Position numbers and translations under genes: made by a program. DNA of 64,000 bases from Roseateles oligotrophus (lineage in GTDB: Bacteria; Pseudomonadota; Gammaproteobacteria; Burkholderiales; Burkholderiaceae_C): the NCBI RefSeq assembly GCF_014204525.1, contig NZ_JACHLP010000006.1, forward strand, positions 1 through 64,000, read 5' to 3'. Below the pieces are notes generated by a model. It was not told where the DNA came from, ran no database searches, and worked only from the letters and a program-made list of their open reading frames with translations. This document shows positions 18,550 to 27,328 of this stretch, piece by piece (within the stretch, counting starts at the first letter, position 1; every line of letters begins with the position of its first letter).

Positions 18550-19605
18550 GTGGGAACTCCGGCAAGAAACGCGGTGAGCAAGACGTGGCTTCGCACGGTG
18601 TGGCCGCGGCGATTGCTGCTTGCCGGTTTGGGTCTGGCGCTCGCCTTGGGCCTGGTCTTGGGTTATTCGGCCTGGCGGAAGCCCTCGCCGGCGCTGCCCT
18701 TGGAGCGGCTCAGCATCGCGGTTCCGAACACGCCTCATGCGACGTTGCTTCATCTGGCCCGTGCCAGAGGCTTCTTCGCCGCTGCCGGACTGGAGATCCA
18801 AACGGTGCAGGTCACGCATGGCAAGCTGGCGCTTGAGCAACTGGTTCGAGGCGGGGTCGATCTGGCGGCGGCGGCCGAGCTGCCCTTTGTGATTCAGGTC
18901 ATGAAGGGTCAGCCCCTGGCGATGCTGGCCGCCATCTCCAGCTCCAGCAACGATATGGCGGTGGTGGCCAGGCGTGACCGGCGTATCCAGGGGCCAGCCG
19001 ATCTGGTCGGCAAGCGGATTGGGCTAACCCTGGGGACCAGCGGAGAGTATTTCCTGTCGGCCTTTCTGACCCGCTATCAGCTGGAGCCAGGCGCCATGCA
19101 TCTGGTCGATCTGCCGCCCGACAGGCTTGTTCAAAACCTGGTCACGGGCGAACTCGATGCGATCGCTGCCTGGCAGCCGTCCCGCGCACTCGCTCAGCAA
19201 GCCTTGAACAGCAATGGTTTGAGCCTGCTGGAGCCCAATGCCTACACCTCGACCTATGTTTTGGCGGGCGGTAAGGCTTTGCTGCAGCAGCGGCCGCGGG
19301 CGATGGAAAAGCTGATGCGGGCGCTCTTGCTGGCCGAGGAGTTTTTGCGGGAGCAGCCTGCGCAAGCGCGGCTCTTGGTGGCGCAGCAACTAGGGGTCGA
19401 GCCCGCCACGCTGGAGCTGGGCTGGCGGGAGCAGGTGTTCCGTGTGGATCTCTTGCAGCCTCAGCTGATCACGCTGGAGGACGAGGCTCGCTGGGCGCAG
19501 GCCAAGGGCTATGCCGAGCCCCAGCCGCAGCCCAATTTCCTCGCCCACCTGTATCTCGATGCCTTGCTGGCCGTTGAGCCCGAGCGTGTCACCGTGGTCC
19601 ATTGA
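18550..19605 (+). CDS. Membrane-anchored NMT1/SsuA-type binding protein, probable sensor input
   Basis: A 351-aa protein with one N-terminal hydrophobic segment (residues ~17-38) and then a type-2 periplasmic-binding-protein fold: LSIAVPNTPHATLLHLARARGFF, then GGVDLAAAAELPFV, then GLTLGTSGEYFLSAFL and GELDAIAAWQP. These blocks match the ABC nitrate/sulfonate/bicarbonate (NMT1-like) ligand-binding family. GTG 18550 is chosen because AGGAG (18537-18541) is 8 bases upstream; GTG 18541 overlaps that site. No permease or ATPase gene is nearby; instead a histidine kinase follows with 14 bases between the two genes. The likely role is ligand detection for the kinase. The ligand is unknown. Confidence 0.75.
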   Translation: MGTPARNAVSKTWLRTVWPRRLLLAGLGLALALGLVLGYSAWRKPSPALPLERLSIAVPNTPHATLLHLARARGFFAAAGLEIQTVQVTHGKLALEQLVRGGVDLAAAAELPFVIQVMKGQPLAMLAAISSSSNDMAVVARRDRRIQGPADLVGKRIGLTLGTSGEYFLSAFLTRYQLEPGAMHLVDLPPDRLVQNLVTGELDAIAAWQPSRALAQQALNSNGLSLLEPNAYTSTYVLAGGKALLQQRPRAMEKLMRALLLAEEFLREQPAQARLLVAQQLGVEPATLELGWREQVFRVDLLQPQLITLEDEARWAQAKGYAEPQPQPNFLAHLYLDALLAVEPERVTVVH

Positions 19606-19619
19606 TCGCCTTGCCCGCT

Positions 19620-21101
19620 ATGCAAATCAGCACCAAGGTCAAACTCGCCACCACGGTCGCGCTGCTGACCGTTGGGGCGATTGCCCTGATGATCTGGCGC
19701 GCGGACATCGAGGTTGACGAGGCGCAGGCGCAGCGGCACCAGGTCGGCGAGATCTCGCATGCGCTGAGCGATCTTCGCCTGGTGACCTTCGAATACATCT
19801 TGCATAGGCAGGAGCGCGCCCGCCAGCAAGAGGCCCAAGTCGCGCAAAGGCTGGCGCGCTCATTGGAGGTGGCGTCTTTTCCCTCCACCGAAGCTGCCGA
19901 ATGCCTGGCCGCCTTGCGCAAGCGCAGCGAGACCACGCACCAGCTGTTTGCCGAGTTAGGCCCCGCGCGGCAGGATTTGCAGGATGGTTTGGTGGGCAGT
20001 GACTTGACCCGCCGCTTCGAGGCTCAGTTGGCCAGCCGCCTGCTGATCGGGCAGCAGGAGAGCGTGATGGACGCCATGCGCCTGGGCGACTTTGCCACCG
20101 AACGTATCAACCAGGCGCAGGAACGCGTTGTGCTGGTCATCGCCATCGGCCTCAGCCTGCTGGCCGGCCTGGCCCTGGCGGCGGCCTGGCTGATCAGCCG
20201 CGGCCTGCTGCTGCCCTTGAGCCAATTGGAGCAGGCCACACGCGAGGTGGCCGAAGGCAATTGGGACTACCAGTTGAAGATCTCCGCTCACAACGAAGTC
20301 GGTCGCATGGCGGCCTATTTCGATGCGATGACCCGGGCCTTGCGGGAGTCGTTTGGGCGGGTCGAACGCAGCAACCACGAGCTGGCCGCCTTGAACCGGG
20401 AGATGGAGGCCTTCAGCTATTCGGTCTCGCATGATTTGCGCGGGCCTTTGCGCAGCATGGACGGCTTCTCGCTGGCCCTACTGGAGGATTACGGCGAAAA
20501 ATTTGACGCCGAGGGTCGCGACTATCTGCAGCGCATACGCGCGGCCAGCCAGCGCATGGGCCGTTTGATCGACGAACTGCTGGGCCTGTCGCGGGTGACG
20601 CGTGCCGAGTTGTCGCTGCGCAAGGTCAGCCTGAGCGAGATCGCGCAGGAGATCGCCGACTCGCTGAGTCAGCAGGAGCCGCAGCGTCAGGTGCGCTGGG
20701 AAATCGAAGACGGCATCTGCCTGCATGCCGACAGGGCCTTGATTCAGATCGCCATGCAGAACCTGCTGCAGAACGCCTGGAAGTTCACCGGCAAGGCCGC
20801 GCAAGCCCTCATCCGGGTGGGCGTGCGGCAGCAGGCCGAGGGCATGGTCTGCTATGTGGCCGACAACGGCGTGGGCTTCGACATGAATTATGCGGACCGG
20901 CTCTTTGGTGCCTTCCAGCGCCTGCATCACGAGAACGACTTTGCCGGCACCGGCATCGGGCTGGCCATCGTCCAGCGCATTTTTGCCCGCCATGGCGGCC
21001 GGATCTGGGCCCAGGCCCGTCCCGGGCTTGGCGCCACGTTCTTTTTCACCCTAACGACTGCCGTGGACGCACACAATGGACAAGAACATCTTGCTGGTTG
21101 A
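19620..21101 (+). CDS. Membrane histidine kinase with HAMP domain
   Basis: A 493-aa sensor kinase. TM1 (residues ~8-28), a periplasmic helical region of about 140 residues, TM2 (~172-195), HAMP linker, HisKA with His271 in SVSHDLRGPL, and an HATPase with N box (NLLQNAWKF), G1 (DNGVGF) and G2 (GTGIGLAI). The kinase core resembles the bacteriophytochrome-like class. ATG 19620 is chosen over the TTG at 19602. Its end overlaps the start of the next response regulator by 26 bases in another frame, so the three downstream genes are tightly coupled. Confidence 0.9.
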   Translation: MQISTKVKLATTVALLTVGAIALMIWRADIEVDEAQAQRHQVGEISHALSDLRLVTFEYILHRQERARQQEAQVAQRLARSLEVASFPSTEAAECLAALRKRSETTHQLFAELGPARQDLQDGLVGSDLTRRFEAQLASRLLIGQQESVMDAMRLGDFATERINQAQERVVLVIAIGLSLLAGLALAAAWLISRGLLLPLSQLEQATREVAEGNWDYQLKISAHNEVGRMAAYFDAMTRALRESFGRVERSNHELAALNREMEAFSYSVSHDLRGPLRSMDGFSLALLEDYGEKFDAEGRDYLQRIRAASQRMGRLIDELLGLSRVTRAELSLRKVSLSEIAQEIADSLSQQEPQRQVRWEIEDGICLHADRALIQIAMQNLLQNAWKFTGKAAQALIRVGVRQQAEGMVCYVADNGVGFDMNYADRLFGAFQRLHHENDFAGTGIGLAIVQRIFARHGGRIWAQARPGLGATFFFTLTTAVDAHNGQEHLAG

Positions 21102-21522
21102 AGACAACCCCGATGACGTGGCCCTGACCCTGCGCGCTTTCAAGCGCAGCCATTTGTTCAATCCGGTGGTAGTGGCCCGCGATGGGGTGGAGGCCTTGGA
21201 TTTTCTGCTTGCCCGGGGCGAGCATGCCGGCAGGGCCGAGGCGCCTCTACCCACCCTGGTCATCCTGGACCTTAAGCTGCCCAAGCTGGACGGGCTCGGT
21301 GTCTTGAAGGCGATCCGCGCGGACCCGCGCACCCAGCTGCTGCCGGTGGTGATTCTGACCTCGTCCAAGGAGGAGCAGGATCTGCTGTCCGGCTATTCCC
21401 TGGGGGCCAATAGTTATGTGCGCAAGCCGGTGGACTTCACCGAGTTTGTCGAGGCGGTCAAGGTCTTGGGCATTTACTGGATGGCGATCAACCAGCAGCC
21501 CGAACGAGGAGGACTGCTGTGA
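21076..21522 (+). CDS. Single-domain response regulator (Rcp1/CheY-like)
   Basis: A 148-aa receiver domain alone. The acidic pocket is in LLVEDNPDDV, the phospho-acceptor is Asp65 in VILDLKLP, the conserved Thr/Ser is in ILTSSKEEQD and Lys is in VRKPVDF. This DNPDDV type with a long alpha4 region (YSLGANSYV) is the family usually paired with phytochrome-like kinases. It starts within the end of the kinase gene and its stop overlaps the GTG of the next gene (GTGA). Confidence 0.93.
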   Translation: MDKNILLVEDNPDDVALTLRAFKRSHLFNPVVVARDGVEALDFLLARGEHAGRAEAPLPTLVILDLKLPKLDGLGVLKAIRADPRTQLLPVVILTSSKEEQDLLSGYSLGANSYVRKPVDFTEFVEAVKVLGIYWMAINQQPERGGLL

Positions 21523-23540
21523 GCCGCGACCTCAAAATATTGCTGGTGGAGGACAGCGAGGACGATGCGCGCCTGTCCATCCTGGCCTTGCGCCGGGGCG
21601 GGTTTGCCCCGCGTTTTCGGCGTGTGCAAGATGCATCGGGCTTGCGTGCCGCCCTGGAACTGGAGCGCTGGGACGCCTTGCTGGCCGATTTCAGCATGCC
21701 GCATTTCAGCGGGATCGAAGCGCTGAATATTTTCCGCACCGCGGACCTGGACATCCCCTTCATCTTTGTTTCCGGCCTCATCGGTGAGGAAACCGCGGTC
21801 GCCGCGATGAAGGCAGGCGCGAGCGACTATGTGATGAAGCAGAACCTGACCCGCCTGGCGCCCGCCATGGAGCGCGAGCTCGAACAGGCCGCGATACGCG
21901 CCAAGCATCGCCAGGCCTTGAATGATCTCAAGCTGTCGCGCGACCGCTATATGGACCTCTATAACTTCGCGCCGGTTGGTTACCTAACGCTGGATCAAGA
22001 CGGCTGCATTGCCCAGCTGAACCTGACCTGCGCCACCTTGCTGGGTAATCGGCGCGAACGCCTGAGAGGCGCGCAGTTTGCCGAATTTGTGGCGCCCGCC
22101 AGCCGGGCCCAATGGGCGACGCAGTTCGCGCAAGTGCTGGGGCGGGGCGAGCGCCTGCGGCTTGAGCTGCAGCTGCTGGTGGACGGCGGCAGCATGTTTT
22201 ACGCGCAGTTGGACTGCGTGCATGTGACGGCGGCTCAGGGCAAATCCATGGTGCGGGCCGTCATGACCGATATCTCGGCGCGCAAGGAGACCGAGGCCGA
22301 GTTGCAGCGCTACGAACAGCAGCTGCGCCAGGTGCAGAAAATGGAATCCATAGGCACGCTTGCCGGTGGCATCGCGCACGACTTCAACAACATCCTGGGC
22401 TCCATGCTGGGCAATATCGAGCTGGCAAGGCTGGAGCTGGCGATGGAGCCGCCAACGTCGCCCCTGCCAAGCACCGCCGCACCGGAGCCGGCCTGGAACG
22501 GGCGCCGCAAGCAGTCCTTGCAGTATCTGGAGGAGATCCACAAGTCCGGGGTGCGGGCCCGTGATCTGGTGCGCCAGATCCTGACCTTCAGCCGGCACGA
22601 GCCCCAGCATCTGGCGACCCAGGCCCTGCACCTTGTGGTGGAAGAAACATACCGGATGCTGCGCGCCACCGTCCCGGCCGGGGTGGAGATCCATCTGGCA
22701 CTCCAGGACCGCGCCCTGTTTGTGCACGCCGATGCCACCCAGCTGCAGCAGGTGCTGATGAATTTGTGCACCAATGCCTGGCACGCGCTGCGCGAGGGCA
22801 GTGGCTTGATCAAGATTGGCCTGGCGCGCGCCTTGCTCAGCGATGCCGATGCCAAACGCTTGAATCTCGCGGCGTCGGGGCCTTACGCCCATCTCTGGGT
22901 CGAGGACAACGGCCAAGGCATGGAGGCCGCTGTGCGGGAGCGAATCTTCGAGCCCTTCTTCACCACCAAACCGGTGGGCAAGGGGACGGGCTTGGGCCTG
23001 GCCGTCGCGCATGGCATCGCCATTGCGCACAAGGGGGCGATCACGGTGGACAGCGCACCGGGCCAGGGCAGCACCTTCCATCTCTATCTGCCTGGGGTTG
23101 AACAAAAGCTCAGCCTGCCCATCGCGGCCGAGGCGCCGGAGAGCTCGCGTGGCCATGGCGAGCATGTGATCTATGTCGATGACGACGAGACCATGATTCT
23201 GATGGTCGAGCGCATGCTGGAGCGCGCGGGTTTCCGCGTCAGTGTCTTTCAGGACGCCTTGCGAGCGATTGCCACCGTGCGTGAGCATCCCAACGACTTC
23301 GATTTCGTTGTCACCGACTTCAATATGCCCGATTGTTCCGGGCTGGATCTGGCCCAGGAAATGGCGCGCATCCGGCCCGATATGCCGGTGGTGATCAGCT
23401 CGGGCTTCATCACCGACGAACTGCGCCAGCATGCCAAGGACTCGGGCGTGCGCGAGCTGCTGGAAAAGCAAAACACCTCGCAGGAGCTGGGCAAGCTGGT
23501 CAGCAGCATCCTGTCCCGCGAGCCGGGCCGCAAGACCTGA
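21519..23540 (+). CDS. REC-PAS-histidine kinase-REC hybrid protein
   Basis: A 673-aa soluble hybrid. Receiver 1 has Asp57 (LLADFSMPHF). A PAS domain follows (~residues 145-255, YNFAPVGYLTLDQDG). HisKA has His287 (GGIAHDFNNILG), the HATPase has DNGQGM and GTGLGLAV, and receiver 2 has Asp600 (VVTDFNMPDCSG). No membrane segment is present. The GTG start overlaps the previous stop. With the upstream kinase and single receiver it can form a phosphorelay: kinase to receiver domain, then hybrid kinase to a C-terminal receiver. No DNA-binding output domain is present, so the final target lies elsewhere. Confidence 0.9.
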   Translation: MSRDLKILLVEDSEDDARLSILALRRGGFAPRFRRVQDASGLRAALELERWDALLADFSMPHFSGIEALNIFRTADLDIPFIFVSGLIGEETAVAAMKAGASDYVMKQNLTRLAPAMERELEQAAIRAKHRQALNDLKLSRDRYMDLYNFAPVGYLTLDQDGCIAQLNLTCATLLGNRRERLRGAQFAEFVAPASRAQWATQFAQVLGRGERLRLELQLLVDGGSMFYAQLDCVHVTAAQGKSMVRAVMTDISARKETEAELQRYEQQLRQVQKMESIGTLAGGIAHDFNNILGSMLGNIELARLELAMEPPTSPLPSTAAPEPAWNGRRKQSLQYLEEIHKSGVRARDLVRQILTFSRHEPQHLATQALHLVVEETYRMLRATVPAGVEIHLALQDRALFVHADATQLQQVLMNLCTNAWHALREGSGLIKIGLARALLSDADAKRLNLAASGPYAHLWVEDNGQGMEAAVRERIFEPFFTTKPVGKGTGLGLAVAHGIAIAHKGAITVDSAPGQGSTFHLYLPGVEQKLSLPIAAEAPESSRGHGEHVIYVDDDETMILMVERMLERAGFRVSVFQDALRAIATVREHPNDFDFVVTDFNMPDCSGLDLAQEMARIRPDMPVVISSGFITDELRQHAKDSGVRELLEKQNTSQELGKLVSSILSREPGRKT

Positions 23541-23556
23541 TGCGCCCCGGGCTGAC

Positions 23557-24930
23557 TCAGTACTTGTCCCCGAAGGCGAAGATGGGCTTGCGGCTCTTCC
23601 ACAGGCCTTCGGTGAAGTCGGGGAAGGGCAGGGTCTTGAAGCCCTCGGCGATGGACTGCTCCGACAGCGGCGTGATGGCGCTCCAGGCCACGGCGTCGTA
23701 GACGTCGATGGGCATGGGGGCCTCGGCCTTCAAGGCCTCGACAAAGGCGTGGATGACGAAATAGTCCATGCCGCCATGGCCGGCGCCCTCCGCTGCCGAG
23801 GCGTATTTCTTCCACAAGGGGTGGTCGAATTTGTCCTGATAGCGCTTGAAGTCCTCCCATTCGTGGGGCTTGCTGAGGCCCTCGATATGCACCGAGTGGT
23901 TCAGGTCCATCCACAGCCCGTCCGTGCCCTGCACCCGGAAGCCCAGGGAGTAAGGCCGGGGCAGCGAGGTGTCGTGCTGCAGCAGAATGGTCTCGCCGTT
24001 CTCGCAGGCCAGGGTGGTGGTGACCACATCGCCCAGCTTGTACTTCAGCTTGGCATTGGGGTGGTCCTTGGCGCTCATCTTCCTGCCCACATAGTCCTGC
24101 AGGCCGCGTGCCTTGCTGGCGAAGGCATTGATGTGGGTGAAGCGATTGCCGCGGTGGATATTGGTGAACATCGCGCAGGGGCCGATGCCATGGCTGGGGT
24201 AGAGCTCGCCATTGCGCTGCACCGAATGCTCGGTGCGCCAGCGGGCTTCCGACCAGGCCTTGTCGCCGATCTCCACGCCGCCGCCGTAAGGCTTGCTCGG
24301 ATCGCCCGAGTTGAACTTCACCGCGCGCAGATCATGCTGGTAGCCGCCTTGCAGATGGACCAGCTCACCGAACAGGCCGGCCCGCACCATCTGCAGCACG
24401 GCCATCACATCGCGGCGGTAGCAGACGTTCTCCAGCAGCATATAAGGCGTGCCGCTGCGCTGCTGAGTGCGCAGCACATCCCAGTGGTCTTGCAGGGTGA
24501 TGCCGGCCACCACCTCGCAGCCCACCGCCACCTTGGCATTCATCGCGTCGATCGCCATGGGCGCATGCAGCTCCCAGGGGGTGGCGATGATGACGCCGTC
24601 CAGGCCTTTTTGCTCCAGCAGCTTGCGGTAGGCCAGCTTGTCGCCGGACTGGCCATAGCTTTGCGGCCTGGGCTTGTCGGCTTTTTCGGTCATGGCCAGG
24701 GCCCGGCCCAGCATGATGGGCTCGATATCGCACAGGGCCACCACCTCGACGTCCTCGCGGCGCAGCAGCTCGCGTAGCAAGACCTGACCCCGCATGCCCG
24801 TGCCTATCAGGCCCAGGCGCAGGCGGTCGCGGCCGGCCGCGAGGGCGGGGCGGCTCAGGCCCCCGGCCGTCAGCGATGCAAGCGTGCCCAGCGCGGCACC
24901 GGAGGAAAGAAAGCTTCTACGTTTCATCAT
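23557..24930 (-). CDS. GH109-type alpha-N-acetylgalactosaminidase (Gfo/Idh/MocA fold, Tat-exported)
   Basis: A 457-aa protein with a twin-arginine signal (RRSFLSSG, residues 4-11, then a hydrophobic stretch to ALAA at 32). A Rossmann domain follows with GTGMRG (residues 43-48, GxGxxG) for bound NAD. The C-terminal half carries GHGGMDYF (~residue 385), DVYDAVAWSA and a PDFTEGLW end, which I recognise from family GH109. GH109 enzymes cleave alpha-linked GalNAc by an NAD-dependent redox-elimination mechanism. Other Gfo/Idh/MocA oxidoreductases remain possible. The neighbouring GalNAc catabolism genes strongly support GalNAc. It is the last gene of the minus-strand group and converges with the hybrid kinase gene. 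Confidence 0.82.
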   Translation of the reverse strand: MMKRRSFLSSGAALGTLASLTAGGLSRPALAAGRDRLRLGLIGTGMRGQVLLRELLRREDVEVVALCDIEPIMLGRALAMTEKADKPRPQSYGQSGDKLAYRKLLEQKGLDGVIIATPWELHAPMAIDAMNAKVAVGCEVVAGITLQDHWDVLRTQQRSGTPYMLLENVCYRRDVMAVLQMVRAGLFGELVHLQGGYQHDLRAVKFNSGDPSKPYGGGVEIGDKAWSEARWRTEHSVQRNGELYPSHGIGPCAMFTNIHRGNRFTHINAFASKARGLQDYVGRKMSAKDHPNAKLKYKLGDVVTTTLACENGETILLQHDTSLPRPYSLGFRVQGTDGLWMDLNHSVHIEGLSKPHEWEDFKRYQDKFDHPLWKKYASAAEGAGHGGMDYFVIHAFVEALKAEAPMPIDVYDAVAWSAITPLSEQSIAEGFKTLPFPDFTEGLWKSRKPIFAFGDKY

Positions 24931-25095
24931 CTCGATTCAAAAGTACAAGTCCGGTGGACTTGGGTTGGCGTCTGGCGAACGCGGGGGCTGAGCCGCCGAG
25001 GGCGGACGCAAGCAGGAGCTGGCCTTGCGTCCGGCCCTGGATTCTCAGCCCTGGACTGCGCCCGCGAAAGAGCATTCGCCCACGAGCGTGCGCGC

Positions 25096-25674
25096 TCAGT
25101 CCTTGCGTGCCTGGCGTTGCTGCAAGCCCAGGAGCAGCAACAGGCCCAGGCCCATCAAACCGTAGCTGGCGGGCTCGGGCACGGCGGCGGCATAGTCCAG
25201 GTGGAGATGGCCGGACTTCCAGATGCCGTCGGGGGTCAGGCCGTCCGCGGCGGCCTCGCTGAACTCCAGGCGCAGCACGCCGTCGGTGCCGACCCTGAAG
25301 TCCAGGCCCTGCGCCGTCCAACTGGACTGCCCGCTGAACTGCGCGCTTCCCGATTGATCGCTGCCCAGGCCGGGTGTGAAGAGCACGCCGGGGCCGGACG
25401 CGTCCGAGCCCGAGAAGCTCAGCTGCATCTCGGACAGCCAGCTCGGGGCCAGCGCCTGCAGCGTCACATCCCAGCTCAGGCCCGTCACATGGCTGCCGGC
25501 GCCGATATTGAAGCTCAGCACGGTGTTGGCGCTGGAGCCCAGCAGGTCCCGGCTGGCGATGCCCGTGACGTCGACCACCAGGCTGTCGGCCCGGGCGCTG
25601 GCGCTGGCCATGGCCAGGAGTAAGGCCAGGCCGCCAAGCAGTGCGCCGGTGCGTGTGTTCGGAATAGCTTTCAT
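25096..25674 (-). CDS. PEP-CTERM anchored exported protein
   Basis: A 192-aa protein with an N-terminal signal peptide (cleavage near SARA, residue ~29), a beta-rich middle region and a C-terminal sorting signal: VPEPASYG, a hydrophobic helix and the basic end QQRQARKD. PEP-CTERM proteins are processed by exosortase and displayed or released at the outer surface, often in bacteria that make exopolysaccharide. The exosortase gene is not in the window. The middle region is not recognised. GAGG lies 5 bases before the ATG. Its position between GH109 and DUF3472 suggests a surface role in glycan handling. Confidence 0.88.
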   Translation of the reverse strand: MKAIPNTRTGALLGGLALLLAMASASARADSLVVDVTGIASRDLLGSSANTVLSFNIGAGSHVTGLSWDVTLQALAPSWLSEMQLSFSGSDASGPGVLFTPGLGSDQSGSAQFSGQSSWTAQGLDFRVGTDGVLRLEFSEAAADGLTPDGIWKSGHLHLDYAAAVPEPASYGLMGLGLLLLLGLQQRQARKD

Positions 25675-25711
25675 ATTGACCTCAGAAAAGCAGGAGTTGT
25701 GTGGGGCCGGC

Positions 25712-27031
25712 TCAGGGCAGGGTGTTCAGATCCAGCGCGGGCCTGCGGCCGGTCAGTGGGCGTATGAAGTTCTGGCGCGCGGGCACGGTTTCGTTGAAGA
25801 AGCCACCCATGCGCAAGAAGAACTGCCCGCTGCCAGCATCCAGGCCGCCGGCAAAGTCCAGGCGTTGCTTGTTGTCGCCGGTGGGGTCGGTGTCGTACCA
25901 GGCCTTGTTGAGCTCGGTCCAGACGCCGCTGCTGCTGACCGCCCATTGCTGGCCAAACAGCGCGCGGCGGCCCAGATAGCCCTTGTCCACATTGAAGTTC
26001 TCCACAAAGGAGTAGACGCCCTTCATCCAGGTCGTGGTGTTCTCCCGGTGCCAGGTGGCGATGAAGTGCCAGCGGCCGTCTTCCGGCGCGAAGAACCAGG
26101 CGGAGTAGTTGGTGGCGCCCAGGCCATCGGGCCGCACGCGGGTGATGAATTTATAGGTATTGCCCGCCACCCAGGGGTAGACCAGATGGGACTGCCCGCC
26201 CGTGCCTTCCCCGCCAAAATTGTTGACGATGACATTGGGGCCCTTGCTGAGCAGACGGGTGGCACCGGTGGCAGGATCCCAGACCGAGAACAGCACCCAG
26301 CGCTCATCCGGCGCAACGACCTGGATGCCCATATAGCTTTCGGAGTTGCCATTGCTCATGAAGTAGGAGCCCAGCGCATCCTCGCCCTGCGGCACGGTCA
26401 GCTCGCTGTAGAAGTACTCGGTATTGGCCGGCACATTGAAGCCCAGATGCACCGAAGGCCCGCGCCGCGACCAGTAGAAATTGCTGGGGTCATTGGCGAA
26501 GACCAGGCCCGGCGTGGCCGTGCCGTTCAAGACGATGTCGCTCAGGGTGCCGAACTGCGGGCCGGTCCGGTTGATGCCTTGCACATCGATGCGTACATAG
26601 CCCGGGGCGGCGACGTCCACCGTGGCCAGGCTGCTGAACTGTTTGGCGCCCGAGTTCATCCGGATCGTGAAGCTCTTGCCCAATGCCGTGACCTTCACAT
26701 CGCTGATGCTGCCCGGAGGCGGGCTGCCGCGCAGCGTGATATTGAACTTGCCGGCTTGAGCCACGCGCACATAGCTGCTGATGACGGTCTGCGGGTCGCT
26801 CCAGTCCATCAAGCCCCGGGCATCGTCAATCCACTCCGGTGCGTCGGCCCCGGCGCGGGTGATGAAGGCATTGCCCGAGAGGGCGACGACGGGCGCAGTG
26901 GCCTTGGTCACTGCTGCTGCTGCTGCAGGTGCAGCTTGTGCACCGCTGATGCTCAAAAGGCATAACGAACCGCTTAGGGTCAAGCCCCAGGCAAGGCGTT
27001 TGAGCTGGAGTCGAAATTGAAAATCATGCAT
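25712..27031 (-). CDS. Exported DUF5077/DUF3472 protein
   Basis: A 439-aa protein starting at 27031 (MHDFQFRLQLKRL) with AAGGAG 6 bases upstream; the frame is open further upstream but has no good start. A signal peptide ends near GAQA (residue ~32). Residues ~45-180 resemble DUF5077, a jelly-roll carbohydrate-binding-like module. Residues ~190-400 resemble DUF3472 (FYSELTVPQGEDALGSYFM, then YPWVAGNTYKF). These paired domains are common in glycan-utilisation loci, but their activity is unknown to me. Here it sits between the TonB receptor and the PEP-CTERM gene in the GalNAc locus, so a role in binding or processing the substrate glycan is likely. Confidence 0.8.
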   Translation of the reverse strand: MHDFQFRLQLKRLAWGLTLSGSLCLLSISGAQAAPAAAAAVTKATAPVVALSGNAFITRAGADAPEWIDDARGLMDWSDPQTVISSYVRVAQAGKFNITLRGSPPPGSISDVKVTALGKSFTIRMNSGAKQFSSLATVDVAAPGYVRIDVQGINRTGPQFGTLSDIVLNGTATPGLVFANDPSNFYWSRRGPSVHLGFNVPANTEYFYSELTVPQGEDALGSYFMSNGNSESYMGIQVVAPDERWVLFSVWDPATGATRLLSKGPNVIVNNFGGEGTGGQSHLVYPWVAGNTYKFITRVRPDGLGATNYSAWFFAPEDGRWHFIATWHRENTTTWMKGVYSFVENFNVDKGYLGRRALFGQQWAVSSSGVWTELNKAWYDTDPTGDNKQRLDFAGGLDAGSGQFFLRMGGFFNETVPARQNFIRPLTGRRPALDLNTLP

Positions 27032-27225
27032 GACTATCTCCTTCCTTTTCCTTGACAAGCCTCGGGCAACCCCGGCGGGCATGAGGCGATGAGGGCTTGG
27101 GGAAACCGGGCCCCGGTACAGATTCAGAGCAGTTGTTGGGCATTGGCGCAAATCGAGGAGTCGCATGACGCTGTTGGTGCTTGTGACACCGGAGCTTGTG
27201 CTTGAACTTGACCAGGGTCTGGACT

Positions 27226-27240
27226 GCAGTTTGAAACTGC
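27226..27240. promoter_or_regulatory. 15-bp palindrome upstream of the DUF3472 gene
   Basis: GCAGTTT-G-AAACTGC is a perfect palindrome in the 297-base gap between the TonB receptor stop and the DUF3472 start. It is about 195 bases before the DUF3472 ATG and could bind a dimeric regulator. Its function is unproven. Confidence 0.35.
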
Positions 27241-27261
27241 GAGCACGGCCAGATTCAGACG

Positions 27262-27269
27262 AACGAAAG
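27262..27269 (-). promoter_or_regulatory. Candidate AgaR half-site
   Basis: CTTTCGTT on the minus strand (AACGAAAG on plus) matches the repeats seen in the divergent GH31/araF-like promoter region. It lies upstream of the DUF3472 gene. The same 8-mer also occurs at 18511 outside the locus, so this match alone is weak. Confidence 0.3.
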
Positions 27270-27328
27270 GTTTTGCAGGAGGGGGCTTGAAAGCGCCCCT
27301 CATGCGCTGGATACAAGAGGCTTGTGGC

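Noticed and set aside
23557-24930. Generic inositol/glucose-fructose oxidoreductase
   Set aside because: The Tat signal, HGGMD block and C-terminal PDFT segment fit GH109 better, and the locus is for GalNAc; the alternative is noted in the entry.
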